Origin: Sulfuritalea sp.
GTDB taxonomy: Bacteria; Pseudomonadota; Gammaproteobacteria; Burkholderiales; Rhodocyclaceae
Direction of reading: 5' to 3'
DNA length: 13,863 nt
Assembly: GCA_021738105.1 (NCBI GenBank)
Contig: JAIPCS010000081.1
Location: 1 to 13,863, forward strand
Positions 1 through 6,300 of the stretch are shown here, piece by piece. Both the position numbers and the translations under genes were made by a program. Under the pieces are notes generated by a model. It was not told where the DNA came from. It worked only from the letters and a program-made list of their open reading frames with translations, and did not search any database. Numbering within the stretch: position 1 is the stretch's first letter; each line of letters opens with the position of its first letter.

Positions 1-776
1 GCAAGGCGCAACTCGATGGCCGGACTGGGCGTGTCATTGGGGCGAAAGTGCAAGCCACCGGCCGGTGCGACAAAGCCCTCGGGTGCGGTGAAGCTCGGTT
101 TGATGGCGTCGAGATCCACGGTCATCGCACTCTCAACGGTTTCTGAGATCGCCTTGAAACCGACCCAGGCGCCGCAATAGCGAGACAGCTCCCAGCCGTA
201 AAGACCGAACTCGAGCATTTCGGCGACATTGGCCGGATTGACAATCGGCATGCCCCAAGACTGCATGACAAATTCGCTCTGATGCGGCATCGAGGAGGAC
301 ACGCAACCGTGGTCGTCTCCGGCCACCACCAGCACGCCGCCATGGGGCGACGATCCATAGGCGTTGCCATGATGCAATGCGTCGGCGGCGCGATCGACTC
401 CCGGACCCTTGCCGTACCAGATGGCGAACACGCCATCGACCGTGCGTTGCGGGTCGCTTTCAACCTGCTGGCTGCCGAGCACGGCGGTGGCGCCGGCTTC
501 TTCGTTGATGGCAGGCAGGAAGCGGATATTGGCGGCGTCGAGCTGCTTGTTGGCGCGCCACAGGGCCTGGTCGTAAGCACCCAGCGGCGAGCCGCGATAA
601 CCGCTGATGAAGCCGGCAGTATTCAAGCCGGCCTGGATATCGAGTTGGCGCTGCATCAAAGGCAGGCGCACCAGCGCCTGGGTACCGGTCAGAAATACCT
701 GACCGTGTGTGGCCTGCAGGGCGTCTTCAAGGCGGTAACTGGTGCGCAACAGCGCCTGGCTTGCGATAGTGTTCAT
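1..776 (-). CDS. Indolepyruvate ferredoxin oxidoreductase family protein, N-terminal part
   Basis: The frame is open from an ATG at 776 to the left edge, so about 258 N-terminal residues are visible. The start has a clear ribosome site (GGAGG seven bases upstream). The protein begins MNTIASQALLRTSYRLEDAL and soon shows FISGYRGSPLGAYD, then NEEAGATAVLGSQQ, GVFAIWYGKGPGVDRAADAL, and GGVLVVAGDDHGCVSS. These are characteristic of the TPP-enzyme pyrimidine-binding domain of fused IorA/IorB-type enzymes, which are usually about 1150-1190 residues long. The family converts aryl-2-oxoacids such as indolepyruvate or phenylpyruvate, from aromatic amino acid transamination, to the aryl-acetyl-CoA, passing electrons to ferredoxin. 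The gene is divergent from an Lrp/AsnC regulator, which fits amino-acid-responsive control. The iron-sulfur and gamma domains lie outside the window, so the fused architecture and exact substrate are inferred. Confidence 0.88.
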   Translation of the reverse strand, partial: MNTIASQALLRTSYRLEDALQATHGQVFLTGTQALVRLPLMQRQLDIQAGLNTAGFISGYRGSPLGAYDQALWRANKQLDAANIRFLPAINEEAGATAVLGSQQVESDPQRTVDGVFAIWYGKGPGVDRAADALHHGNAYGSSPHGGVLVVAGDDHGCVSSSMPHQSEFVMQSWGMPIVNPANVAEMLEFGLYGWELSRYCGAWVGFKAISETVESAMTVDLDAIKPSFTAPEGFVAPAGGLHFRPNDTPSPAIELRL

Positions 777-873
777 CCTCACTCCTCCGGTGCTGCTTCC
801 TGGATAGCGATACAGTGCCGCTTCCATACGGTACTTTAGGCGCCATTCATGAGAAGATGCTACTTTCTTGTTC

Positions 874-929
874 TGTATATTGTCTTTAATGCGAAATATA
901 CATTTCATAAATAGGTAAATATCGAAATG
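874..929. promoter_or_regulatory. Candidate Lrp-type operator in the divergent intergenic region
   Basis: The 150-bp gap between the oxidoreductase and regulator starts becomes strongly AT-rich from about 860. It carries GAAAT at 893-897, ATTTC at 902-906 and GAAAT at 924-928, the last overlapping the regulator start codon. The first two form a perfect 5-bp inverted repeat around ATAC. A separate 8-bp inverted repeat, TGTATATT (874-881) and AATATACA (895-902), overlaps them. AT-rich, loosely palindromic, repeated half-sites are usual for Lrp/AsnC proteins, so autoregulation plus control of the divergent gene is a reasonable inference. A possible plus-strand promoter is TTGTCT (880-885) with TTTCAT (903-908), spacing 17, but it is weak. 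No convincing minus-strand promoter was found. Confidence 0.45.
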
Positions 930-1388
930 AATGAACTGGACAGCTATTCGAAGAAACTGCTGCGCGAACTTCAATCGGACTCCCGCAGCTCGATGCAGGA
1001 TCTGTCCTCCCGCGTCGGTCTATCGACGACGCCCTGCTGGCGGCGAGTGAAAGAGATGGAGGAAAGCGGTCTGATCCGCCGTCACACCGTGTTGCTGAAT
1101 CGCGAGAAACTGGGCCTGCATGTGTGCTGCCTGGTCAGCGTCAATTTGCAGCGACACGTCAAGGGTGCGATTCAGGAATTCGAGAATGCCATCGGTGAAT
1201 GCCCGGAAGTTATCGAGTGTTTCAGTTCGACCGGGGAAGCGGATTATCTGTTGAAGGTCGTGGCGCCAGACATCAAGGCATTTGATGTTTTTCTCAATCA
1301 AGTATTGTTCACGTTGCCCGGTGTGGCCAACGTGCGCACCAGTGTGGTGCTGCGCGAGGTGAAGTACGAAACGGCGCTGCCGGTCTAG
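927..1388 (+). CDS. Lrp/AsnC family transcriptional regulator
   Basis: This encodes 153 residues, the normal length for the Lrp/AsnC family. The N-terminus (about 3-52) is the AsnC-type helix-turn-helix, with SRVGLSTTPCWRRVKEMEESGLI as turn and recognition helix (partial motif LSTTPCWRRVKEME at 32-45). It is followed by the family's usual RRHTVLLNREKLG linker strand. Residues about 65-145 form the RAM ligand-binding domain, including GEADYLLKVVAPD (103-115) and the PGVANVRTSVVLREVK end. Such proteins are oligomeric DNA-binding regulators that sense amino acids or related acids. The divergent oxidoreductase of aryl-oxoacid catabolism is the likely target. The ATG at 927 has only a weak upstream AGG (913-915). 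Which ligand it senses cannot be read from the sequence. Confidence 0.93.
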   Translation: MNELDSYSKKLLRELQSDSRSSMQDLSSRVGLSTTPCWRRVKEMEESGLIRRHTVLLNREKLGLHVCCLVSVNLQRHVKGAIQEFENAIGECPEVIECFSSTGEADYLLKVVAPDIKAFDVFLNQVLFTLPGVANVRTSVVLREVKYETALPV

Positions 1389-1472
1389 ACGCGTTGCACT
1401 CCGTGCACAACTGTCTGCCGGAACGTCGGGATTCCCGTCGGGTCTGCAAGAAAAACAGGGGTCCATTTCTGC

Positions 1473-2348
1473 ATGAGTAGATACTGTCAGCATCAAAAAT
1501 CGCGTTTCTGCCAATCGGGTTTCGCCAGGCGATTGCTGGTGTCGGGCTTACTGCTTGTCGTGACGAGTTCGCATGCCGAAGCGGTATTCGAAGAGGCGCC
1601 GCGAGTCGTGGCTACGCTGGAACAGGGGTTGGCCGCCGAAACGGGTGTGGGCCTGCGTCGCGATCCTGCATTGGCGATCACGTTTTATTGCGACGCCGGC
1701 ACGATGGGCAGTTCGGAAGGCTTTTTCCGTGTCGGGCGGATTCTGGCCAAGGGACCTCGCAATCTGAGACATCCGGCGCTGGGAAATGCCTATCTGGCGC
1801 TCGCCGCGCGGCTTGGGCATCATCGCGCGAGGATGCTCCACGACGACAGCATCGCGAACGCACCAATGGAGGAAGAGTGCGGAAGCTTTGTCAAGGATCG
1901 CCGTGCGGATCGTTTTGATCTTGAAGGCTATCTGTCCGGTCTCTCGCCAGCCAAGCGGAAAATATCCAGCCTGATTCAGCGTCTCGCAGAAGGCTATGGC
2001 ATTGATGTACGAATTGCGCTTGCGGTGGCGCTGGCTGAATCCAATCTGAATTCGCAAGCCGTATCGCCGAGGAATGCACAGGGGGTGATGCAATTGATAC
2101 CCGCCACCCAGGAGCGCTTCGGCGTCAAGGATGCCTTTAACGCCGAGGCCAATATCAAAGGCGGGCTCGCCTATCTGAAATGGCTGAAGGCGCGCTTCGG
2201 CGGTGACTGGGCGCTGGTGGCCGCCGCCTATAACGCCGGTGAAGGTGCGGTGGAGCGCCACGATGGCGTGCCGCCCTATCGCGAAACGCAGCAGTATGTG
2301 CGGCGGGTTCTTTTCCTGGCGGGCTATGCGTTACCGGAAAACGGCTGA
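1473..2348 (+). CDS. Secreted lytic transglycosylase with Sel1-like N-terminal region (SLT domain)
   Basis: This 291-residue protein starts with a basic stretch and a hydrophobic segment (about 20-31) ending SSHAEA, a plausible signal peptidase I site near residue 37. Residues about 58-120 (LRRDPALAITFYCDAGTMGS, then LGNAYLALAARLGHHRA) resemble Sel1-like helical repeats. The SLT domain covers about 165-285. It contains the catalytic glutamate E189 in AVALAESNLNSQAVS, GVMQLIPAT at 204-212, AAYNAGEGAV at 251-260, and PPYRETQQYVRRV at 267-279. The family cleaves the MurNAc-GlcNAc bond of peptidoglycan, forming 1,6-anhydroMurNAc in the periplasm. The stop is four bases before the next start, so the two genes are probably co-transcribed. 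The ribosome site at 1473 is weak (GGGG 11 bases upstream), so the precise start is less certain than the frame. Confidence 0.9.
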   Translation: MSRYCQHQKSRFCQSGFARRLLVSGLLLVVTSSHAEAVFEEAPRVVATLEQGLAAETGVGLRRDPALAITFYCDAGTMGSSEGFFRVGRILAKGPRNLRHPALGNAYLALAARLGHHRARMLHDDSIANAPMEEECGSFVKDRRADRFDLEGYLSGLSPAKRKISSLIQRLAEGYGIDVRIALAVALAESNLNSQAVSPRNAQGVMQLIPATQERFGVKDAFNAEANIKGGLAYLKWLKARFGGDWALVAAAYNAGEGAVERHDGVPPYRETQQYVRRVLFLAGYALPENG

Positions 2349-2352
2349 AGCG

Positions 2353-2931
2353 ATGTTCGAGATCAAAGGAATGCATCGGTACCGGCAGCTGATTTCCGTC
2401 CTGCTGTTTCTCGTCGTGCTGTTTGCGGCTTTCGAACTATCCGGCCTGAGTGAGCATTTCAGCCTCGATTTTCTCCGCCACAGAATCAGCGAACATGTTT
2501 TCAGCGGGCTGCTGATTTTTGTGCTGCTATTTTGTCTGGGTAACTTGATTCAGGTGCCCGGCTGGATCTTTCTGGCAGCGGCGGTTCTCGCATTGGGAGA
2601 AATGTGGGGCGGTATCGCTACCTACATCGCCGCGTGCGTTTCCTGCGTCTTCACCTTTCTGAGCATTCGCTGGATCGGTGGTGCGGCCTTGCGCAAACTG
2701 GACAACAAAATCGTGACACGCCTGCTGGCCCGACTGGATGCCCAACCGGTGCGCAGCGTGGCGATATTGCGGATACTGTTTCAGACAGTTCCGGCACTGA
2801 ACTACACCCTCGCCCTGTCGGGTGTCGGCTTCCGCGAGTATCTGCTCGGCACCCTGATCGGCCTGCCCTTGCCGATATTTTTGTATTGCGTGTTTTTCGA
2901 CTACCTGGCCATGGTGCTGAAAATTAGCTGA
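2353..2931 (+). CDS. VTT-domain (TVP38/TMEM64/DedA-like) inner-membrane protein
   Basis: The frame is open from 2203, but that upstream part overlaps the transglycosylase and makes no sense as a membrane protein. The ATG at 2353, four bases after the previous stop, gives 192 residues. Hydrophobic segments lie at about 12-30, 50-66, 68-82, 86-106 and 164-186. The VTT signature is visible in CLGNLIQVPGWIFLAAAVLALGE (core GNLIQVPGWIFL, 63-74), the glycine-rich GGIATYIAA, and RILFQTVPALNYTLALSG (140-157), a typical re-entrant-loop region with arginine and proline. VTT proteins are implicated in lipid scrambling or transport and envelope integrity. Pairing with a peptidoglycan enzyme fits an envelope role, but the specific function is unknown. 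Confidence 0.85.
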   Translation: MFEIKGMHRYRQLISVLLFLVVLFAAFELSGLSEHFSLDFLRHRISEHVFSGLLIFVLLFCLGNLIQVPGWIFLAAAVLALGEMWGGIATYIAACVSCVFTFLSIRWIGGAALRKLDNKIVTRLLARLDAQPVRSVAILRILFQTVPALNYTLALSGVGFREYLLGTLIGLPLPIFLYCVFFDYLAMVLKIS

Positions 2932-3028
2932 GGTTTTCGCGAGGCAGTCGCTTGCGAAGCGATCAATCAATCACGCAGCGTCCGGAACGCGAAGCGAAGG
3001 GGGCCGACCGTCGGCTAGGGCGTTCGAT

Positions 3029-3379
3029 TCATATGCCGACTCCCAAGCGACGCAGCAAAAAGAAAAGTGCGACATAGCCGCCCGCAGTGGCCCCCGCCGA
3101 CAAGCCCAGACTGAGCCAGAAGTTGAGTCCGTGCCTGAGCAAGAGCGGAAGCAGCAGAAACAGAAGAAGCGAAGGAATGACCAGCCAGAAGATTTGGCTG
3201 GAAAGTTTGGCGATTCGCTCGGGTGGAGACGACTCCATGTGAAGCCAAACAAAGGCGAGCAGGGACGTGAGCGGAAGAGATGCCACCAAGGCCGCAAAGC
3301 TGCTTGAACGCTTCGCGATCTCGGAGATGGCAACAATAAGCAGCGCCGAGAGAATGACTTTGATGGCGTAGTACAGCAT
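3029..3379 (-). CDS. DUF3147 family small membrane protein
   Basis: This encodes 116 residues starting MLYYAIKVILSALLIVAISE. Four hydrophobic segments are visible at about 4-20, 27-47, 62-80 and 85-110. The middle motifs SFAALVASLPLTSLLAFVWL and FWLVIPSLLLFLLLPLLL, followed by RHGLNFWLSLGLSAG, resemble the DUF3147 family, whose members are about 110-120 residues long. No function is established for the family. It is convergent with the VTT gene, and the 97-bp gap between them has no clear terminator. The ATG at 3379 has no strong ribosome site, but the hydrophobic first helix argues for this start. Confidence 0.78.
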   Translation of the reverse strand: MLYYAIKVILSALLIVAISEIAKRSSSFAALVASLPLTSLLAFVWLHMESSPPERIAKLSSQIFWLVIPSLLLFLLLPLLLRHGLNFWLSLGLSAGATAGGYVALFFLLRRLGVGI

Positions 3380-3502
3380 GGGTCTATGAGGCTCAAAGTC
3401 CGAATACAGGGGCGCGACGCAGTTTCATCGCGGTGCGAGAAGACAACCCATGATAGACCGGTACATAGTTTTACCAGCAGATCCAGATCGCGCTCCAGGA
3501 AT

Positions 3503-4264
3503 CTACTTTACCTGTTGTTGATAGACCAGTGTCGCCAGGCGCAACATGTCTTCGCGCCCGGTGTTGCCGGACAACGCGTAGCCGAAGTCGCCATCGACCC
3601 AGTAGAAGACGTCGATATTTTTTTCGCGCGCGTGGCGGAACGCGGTAACGCCGTCATGTTGCGCATCGGGACGAACGTAGAGAGTGAGCCGGTTGTGCGC
3701 CGCGTTTTCATACATGAACTGCGCCACCGCGCCGGTGTCGTCCGGCAACAGGCGGCCGCCGACCAGCGCGTATCCGACCTCATCGAGCTTTGGTGGCTTC
3801 AGTGTCGCGCCAAGTCGCTTCGACAACCAGCCGACGAGATGGGCCTGCTGATCGACACCCACCTCGACCGGATGACGTACTTCCGGAACGAATACCGCGT
3901 GGGCCACGGCCGCCTGGCGCGGCAGGGAGGCAGCCGCCATCGAAGGCAGCTGATCCCGGGCGCTTTCAGTACGCACGAAGAATCCGATGATGGCGCCGGG
4001 CATCAGCCAGGCCACGGCGGGGACCATGCGGGCGTCGAGCCCGCGCGCAGCATTGGCGGCCGGCACCAGCCGCGCGGGAATCGGCTCGTCGGGCACATGA
4101 TCGAAGCTGCGATGCAGCTGTGCCGACTGCGCTCGCCATGCGGCGACTTCTGCCCGCCGTTCAGGATGTGCGGCGAGCCAGGCTTCCACCTGTGTCAGGC
4201 GTGTGGCATCGAGCTGGCCATCGGCGTAGGTATGCAGATCGTCTTCGTAAATTGGCGCGTTCAT
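3503..4264 (-). CDS. Transmembrane anti-sigma factor (zinc-free type)
   Basis: This is a 253-residue membrane protein. Residues 1-57 form a cytoplasmic anti-sigma-like domain (EDDLHTYADGQLDATRLTQV, then LAAHPERRAEVAAWR). One membrane segment lies at about 81-98 (MVPAVAWLMPGAIIGFFV). A periplasmic domain at about 120-250 includes VGYALVGGRLLPDDTGAVAQ and FMYENAAHNRLTLYVRPD, characteristic of proteobacterial membrane anti-sigma factors. There is no cysteine anywhere, so it cannot be an HxxxCxxC zinc anti-sigma factor. Its ATG overlaps the sigma stop as ATGA (4261-4264), indicating translational coupling and a partner relationship. It is inferred to hold the sigma factor at the membrane until a periplasmic signal releases it. 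The signal is unknown. Confidence 0.87.
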   Translation of the reverse strand: MNAPIYEDDLHTYADGQLDATRLTQVEAWLAAHPERRAEVAAWRAQSAQLHRSFDHVPDEPIPARLVPAANAARGLDARMVPAVAWLMPGAIIGFFVRTESARDQLPSMAAASLPRQAAVAHAVFVPEVRHPVEVGVDQQAHLVGWLSKRLGATLKPPKLDEVGYALVGGRLLPDDTGAVAQFMYENAAHNRLTLYVRPDAQHDGVTAFRHAREKNIDVFYWVDGDFGYALSGNTGREDMLRLATLVYQQQVK

Positions 4265-4764
4265 GCGGTCACCACTTTCAATTGCGGGATTGTTTCGCCG
4301 GCCAGAATCGCACCGAGCCGGCTGCGGGCACGCGACAGACGTGACATCACGGTGCCTTTCGGAATCGCCAGGGCGTGCGCCACTTCGGCATAGCTCAGTT
4401 CCTCGAGGGCGACCAGCAGCAGGACTTCACGCTGGTCGAGTGGCAGCAGCATCAGCGCGCGTTCCAGATCGCGCAGCTCCAGCGCGTCGGCCTGCGCGGC
4501 GCGCTGAACCGGCTCGGGCAGTTCGTCGTCATTGCAGAATTCGACACGACCCTCGCGACGGTGGCGATCGACATGCAGGTTGTGCATGATGGAGAACAGC
4601 CAAGGCCGCAAATCACGTTCACGTTGCCAGAAGCGCCATTTGTCGAGCGCGCGCTCCAGCGTATCCTGCACCAGATCGTCCGCCGTGTCGGCCCGCCCAG
4701 CCAGCGCGCGTGCGTAGCGGCGCAGGCGGGGAATTTCGGCAACGATGGCGTCGCGGCAGTTCAC
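4261..4764 (-). CDS. ECF-type RNA polymerase sigma factor
   Basis: The frame is open upstream to 4983, but that part overlaps the secreted-protein gene. The best start is the GTG at 4764, giving 167 residues beginning MNCRDAIVAEIPRLRRYARA. A CTG at 4776 overlapping the upstream TGA is an alternative. Region 2 covers about 5-70, with ADDLVQDTLERALDKW (28-43) and RPWLFSIMHNLHVDRHRR (53-70). Region 4 covers about 100-150, with LPLDQREVLLLVALEELSYAEVA and IPKGTVMSRLSRARSRL (134-150) as the helix-turn-helix that reads the -35 element. Region 3 is absent, as in all ECF factors. It lies in an operon between a secreted COG4315-type protein and its anti-sigma factor, and probably transcribes this operon. 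Confidence 0.92.
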   Translation of the reverse strand: MNCRDAIVAEIPRLRRYARALAGRADTADDLVQDTLERALDKWRFWQRERDLRPWLFSIMHNLHVDRHRREGRVEFCNDDELPEPVQRAAQADALELRDLERALMLLPLDQREVLLLVALEELSYAEVAHALAIPKGTVMSRLSRARSRLGAILAGETIPQLKVVTA

Positions 4765-4772
4765 CTTGGTGT

Positions 4773-5207
4773 TCAGGGTTTCACGATGTGCCAGACGCCA
4801 TTGAAGCCGTCGCCGGTCTTGTCGCCGGCCTTCTGGTCCTTGATCCAGAAGTAGAGTGGCTTGCCTTTTATTGCCCCCTGTTTCCTGCCGTCGCCACGGG
4901 TGATGACGCTGTAATCGCCGCTGCCGGTATCGCCGGCGGTCGCCGAGAGAGGCGGCCAGTTGGCTGCGCAGGGACCGTTGCACATGCTTTTACCCGGCGC
5001 ATCCTTGTCGAAGGTATACAGCGTCATGCCGTTGGCACCGACCAGCATGCCGCCGGCGGTCATGGCCGGCGCGGTCTTCGCCATCGCCATTTTCTCGCCC
5101 TTGGCGGCACCGCCGTGGGATGCGGCGAATAGATTGCCGGAAGCAGTAGTCAGTGTGGCGCCGAGGGCTATCAGGGAAAAAGCCGTAGCAAGTTGTTTTA
5201 TTTTCAT
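4773..5207 (-). CDS. Secreted COG4315-type protein with YxFxxD repeats
   Basis: This encodes 144 residues with a signal peptide: basic MKIKQ, hydrophobic core about 8-21, and a likely cleavage near AA/SHGG at 29-30. There is no lipobox cysteine, so signal peptidase I is expected. The mature part has an Ala/Met-rich spacer, then the first repeat GMTLYTFDKD (60-69) with C76 and C80 in CNGPCAANWPPL. The second copy is GKPLYFWIKDQKAGDKTGDG (115-134), with the end FNGVWHIVKP. The YTFDKD and YFWIKD motifs match the conserved Yx[FWY]xxD signature of this uncharacterised secreted family. A good ribosome site (GGAG, spacer 6) precedes the ATG. It is first in the operon with the sigma and anti-sigma genes, so it is probably a target or modulator of that system. 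Confidence 0.88.
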   Translation of the reverse strand: MKIKQLATAFSLIALGATLTTASGNLFAASHGGAAKGEKMAMAKTAPAMTAGGMLVGANGMTLYTFDKDAPGKSMCNGPCAANWPPLSATAGDTGSGDYSVITRGDGRKQGAIKGKPLYFWIKDQKAGDKTGDGFNGVWHIVKP

Positions 5208-5244
5208 GGGGTTCTCCGTTCAGGGTTAGGGGTGCTACGTCTGA

Positions 5245-5272
5245 TATACGGATGGCGCATCGAGTTTATTCC
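5245..5272 (-). promoter_or_regulatory. Candidate ECF-type promoter of the COG4315-sigma-anti-sigma operon
   Basis: On the minus strand, GGAATA (5272-5267; continuing as GGAATAAA) is followed after 16 bases by CGTATA (5250-5245). A GGAAT-type -35 with a CGT-type -10 fits the general pattern of ECF promoters better than sigma70. Transcription would begin near 5238, about 30 bases before the ATG at 5207. The operon sigma factor is therefore the likely user, by inference from position and pattern only. Confidence 0.35.
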
Positions 5273-5338
5273 ATAGCCACAAAGCAATAGTTTCGGAGGC
5301 AAATACCAGAGAGAGCCGTCATGCCTTCCACAACACGG

Positions 5339-5431
5339 CTCAACACCTGCGACGCCTGTAGTCATCTCTGCGCCGTTGAGCGAGGTGAGTTCGCCCGCCG
5401 GGACGAGTCCCGATGTGTTTGCTAAACGCGC
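5339..5431. repeat. attC-like dispersed repeat, copy A
   Basis: This 93-bp segment matches 6301-6393 at 67 of 93 positions with no gaps, in the same orientation. It begins with GCTCAAC (5338-5344) and ends with GCTAAAC (5421-5427) plus GCGC. Inside, CGGGA (5399-5403) and TCCCG (5408-5412) form a hairpin around CGAG. The paired 7-bp ends resemble integron attC core boxes, although GCTAAAC deviates from the GTTRRRY consensus by one base. It lies 246 bases downstream of the lipoprotein stop. It could equally be a chromosomal repeat of unknown type. Confidence 0.6.
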
Positions 5432-5490
5432 GATTTGAAAAGTCGGCGATGGTGACACGGCGATTCGGAGTTTCCATACGGTGAAATGAC

Positions 5491-5518
5491 AAATGGCGCG
5501 GATGATTCCGCGCCATTT
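5491..5518. terminator. Terminator-like hairpin downstream of the lipoprotein gene
   Basis: AAATGGCGCGG (5491-5501) and its exact complement CCGCGCCATTT (5508-5518) form a perfect 11-bp stem around a six-base loop. A short run of A residues on one side and T on the other would give U-rich tails in either direction, though only three or four long. It lies about 155 bases beyond the lipoprotein stop, so it most likely ends that minus-strand transcript. The rest of 5432-5672 contains no recognisable gene. Confidence 0.55.
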
Positions 5519-5672
5519 TGGTGATTACTTGCGACTCGAAAATGCGCTGTTCTGCAACTTCAACGGTCAGGTTTTAATTCAAGGAACAACACGGCATGCA
5601 AGCGGAGATCAAATTCGACTTTTTCATCGGTGCTTGATGCCATGCAGTACCGCCCCAATTTCTTGATCAGAT

Positions 5673-6122
5673 CTACTTGGCCGAGGCGACGCGCTGGACA
5701 GCATCCTGTTCCTTGCGATCGACGATCACTGATTCGCCCATTTTTACCGGCAACTTGTCAGGATAGTTGTAACCCGTGCCCTTGTTATGGTCGATCAGGG
5801 CGCCGATTCCGCCACCGAAAATGATGTTGCCGAACATGCTCCCTGCGGCGCGGGAGACTGCTTTCAGAATGCCGTCCATCATGCCTTCTTTCTTGCAGAC
5901 CACCGTCAGATCTTCATCACTGCGCCTGACCATGACGAAATCCGGCGTGTTTGAAGTCCATTGACCCTTGTCGTTTATCAGGGTGCATTCAGCTTTGTCG
6001 ACTGGGGTGCCTTCCGAGTTGGTGGCGCTGACAGCCAGGGATTGCATTTCGCTGCCGGTGATGGAAGCGCATCCCGACATCAGTGCGAGAGATAGAAGAG
6101 AAATAGCGATTTTGACGTTCAT
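5673..6122 (-). CDS. Small lipoprotein of unknown function
   Basis: The frame opens at 6173, but the ATG at 6122 gives a proper lipoprotein signal: MNVKIAISLLSLALMSGC with the lipobox LMSGC at 14-18, so the mature N-terminal residue would be C18. An AGGGA lies seven bases upstream. The 149-residue product then has ASITGSEMQSLAVSATNSEG, AECTLINDKGQW (44-55), DLTVVCKKEG (71-80) and a glycine-rich hydrophobic stretch FGNIIFGGGIGALIDHNKG (97-115) ending GYNYPDKLPVKM. This layout is seen in a broad set of uncharacterised proteobacterial lipoproteins with a CTLxNDKGxW core. C46 and C76 could form a disulfide. No function is known. It is the only gene between the two 93-bp repeats. Confidence 0.8.
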   Translation of the reverse strand: MNVKIAISLLSLALMSGCASITGSEMQSLAVSATNSEGTPVDKAECTLINDKGQWTSNTPDFVMVRRSDEDLTVVCKKEGMMDGILKAVSRAAGSMFGNIIFGGGIGALIDHNKGTGYNYPDKLPVKMGESVIVDRKEQDAVQRVASAK

Positions 6123-6157
6123 AACGGGTTCCCTGAATGTTTTAATTTGGAACCCGC

Positions 6158-6186
6158 AAGATACAGACGTCATGATGCTAAAGCAA
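6158..6186 (-). promoter_or_regulatory. Candidate sigma70 promoter of the lipoprotein gene
   Basis: On the minus strand, TTGCTT (6186-6181) and TATCTT (6163-6158) are separated by 17 bases. The predicted transcription start near 6151 is about 30 bases before the ATG at 6122. Each box matches the consensus only partly, but spacing and distance are right. The promoter lies between repeat copy B and the gene, so the gene would carry its own promoter. Confidence 0.45.
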
Positions 6187-6300
6187 TTGACCGAAAGTAA
6201 TAGAAAGTCATGGGGGCCGAGCTCACATTCATTTCCACAAGCGCGTTTATCGCCGTCTTGCCAGCGCCGAGTTTTTGCCGTGATGCCAATAGCAACTCAG

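Noticed and set aside
1425..1437. Short palindrome CGGGATTCCCG after the Lrp gene
   Set aside because: The arms leave a single-base loop, so no hairpin can form; it is probably chance.
2203..2352. Upstream extension of the VTT protein
   Set aside because: It overlaps the transglycosylase C-terminus, gives a non-membrane, low-plausibility N-terminus, and a suitable ATG exists at 2353 right after the stop.
2948..2962. Hairpin TCGCTT-GCG-AAGCGA between the convergent VTT and DUF3147 genes
   Set aside because: The stem is short, the loop is three bases, and no T run follows on either strand, so a terminator call is not supported.
3386..4393. Long plus-strand open frame of 335 codons opposite the anti-sigma gene
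   Set aside because: It is an antisense shadow of the anti-sigma and sigma genes, with no recognisable domains; the minus-strand genes have clear family motifs and coupling.
4765..4983. Long N-terminal extension of the sigma factor
   Set aside because: It overlaps the secreted-protein gene and is arginine/glutamine-rich out-of-frame sequence; ECF factors of this type begin just before the RDAIVAEIPRLRRYA segment.
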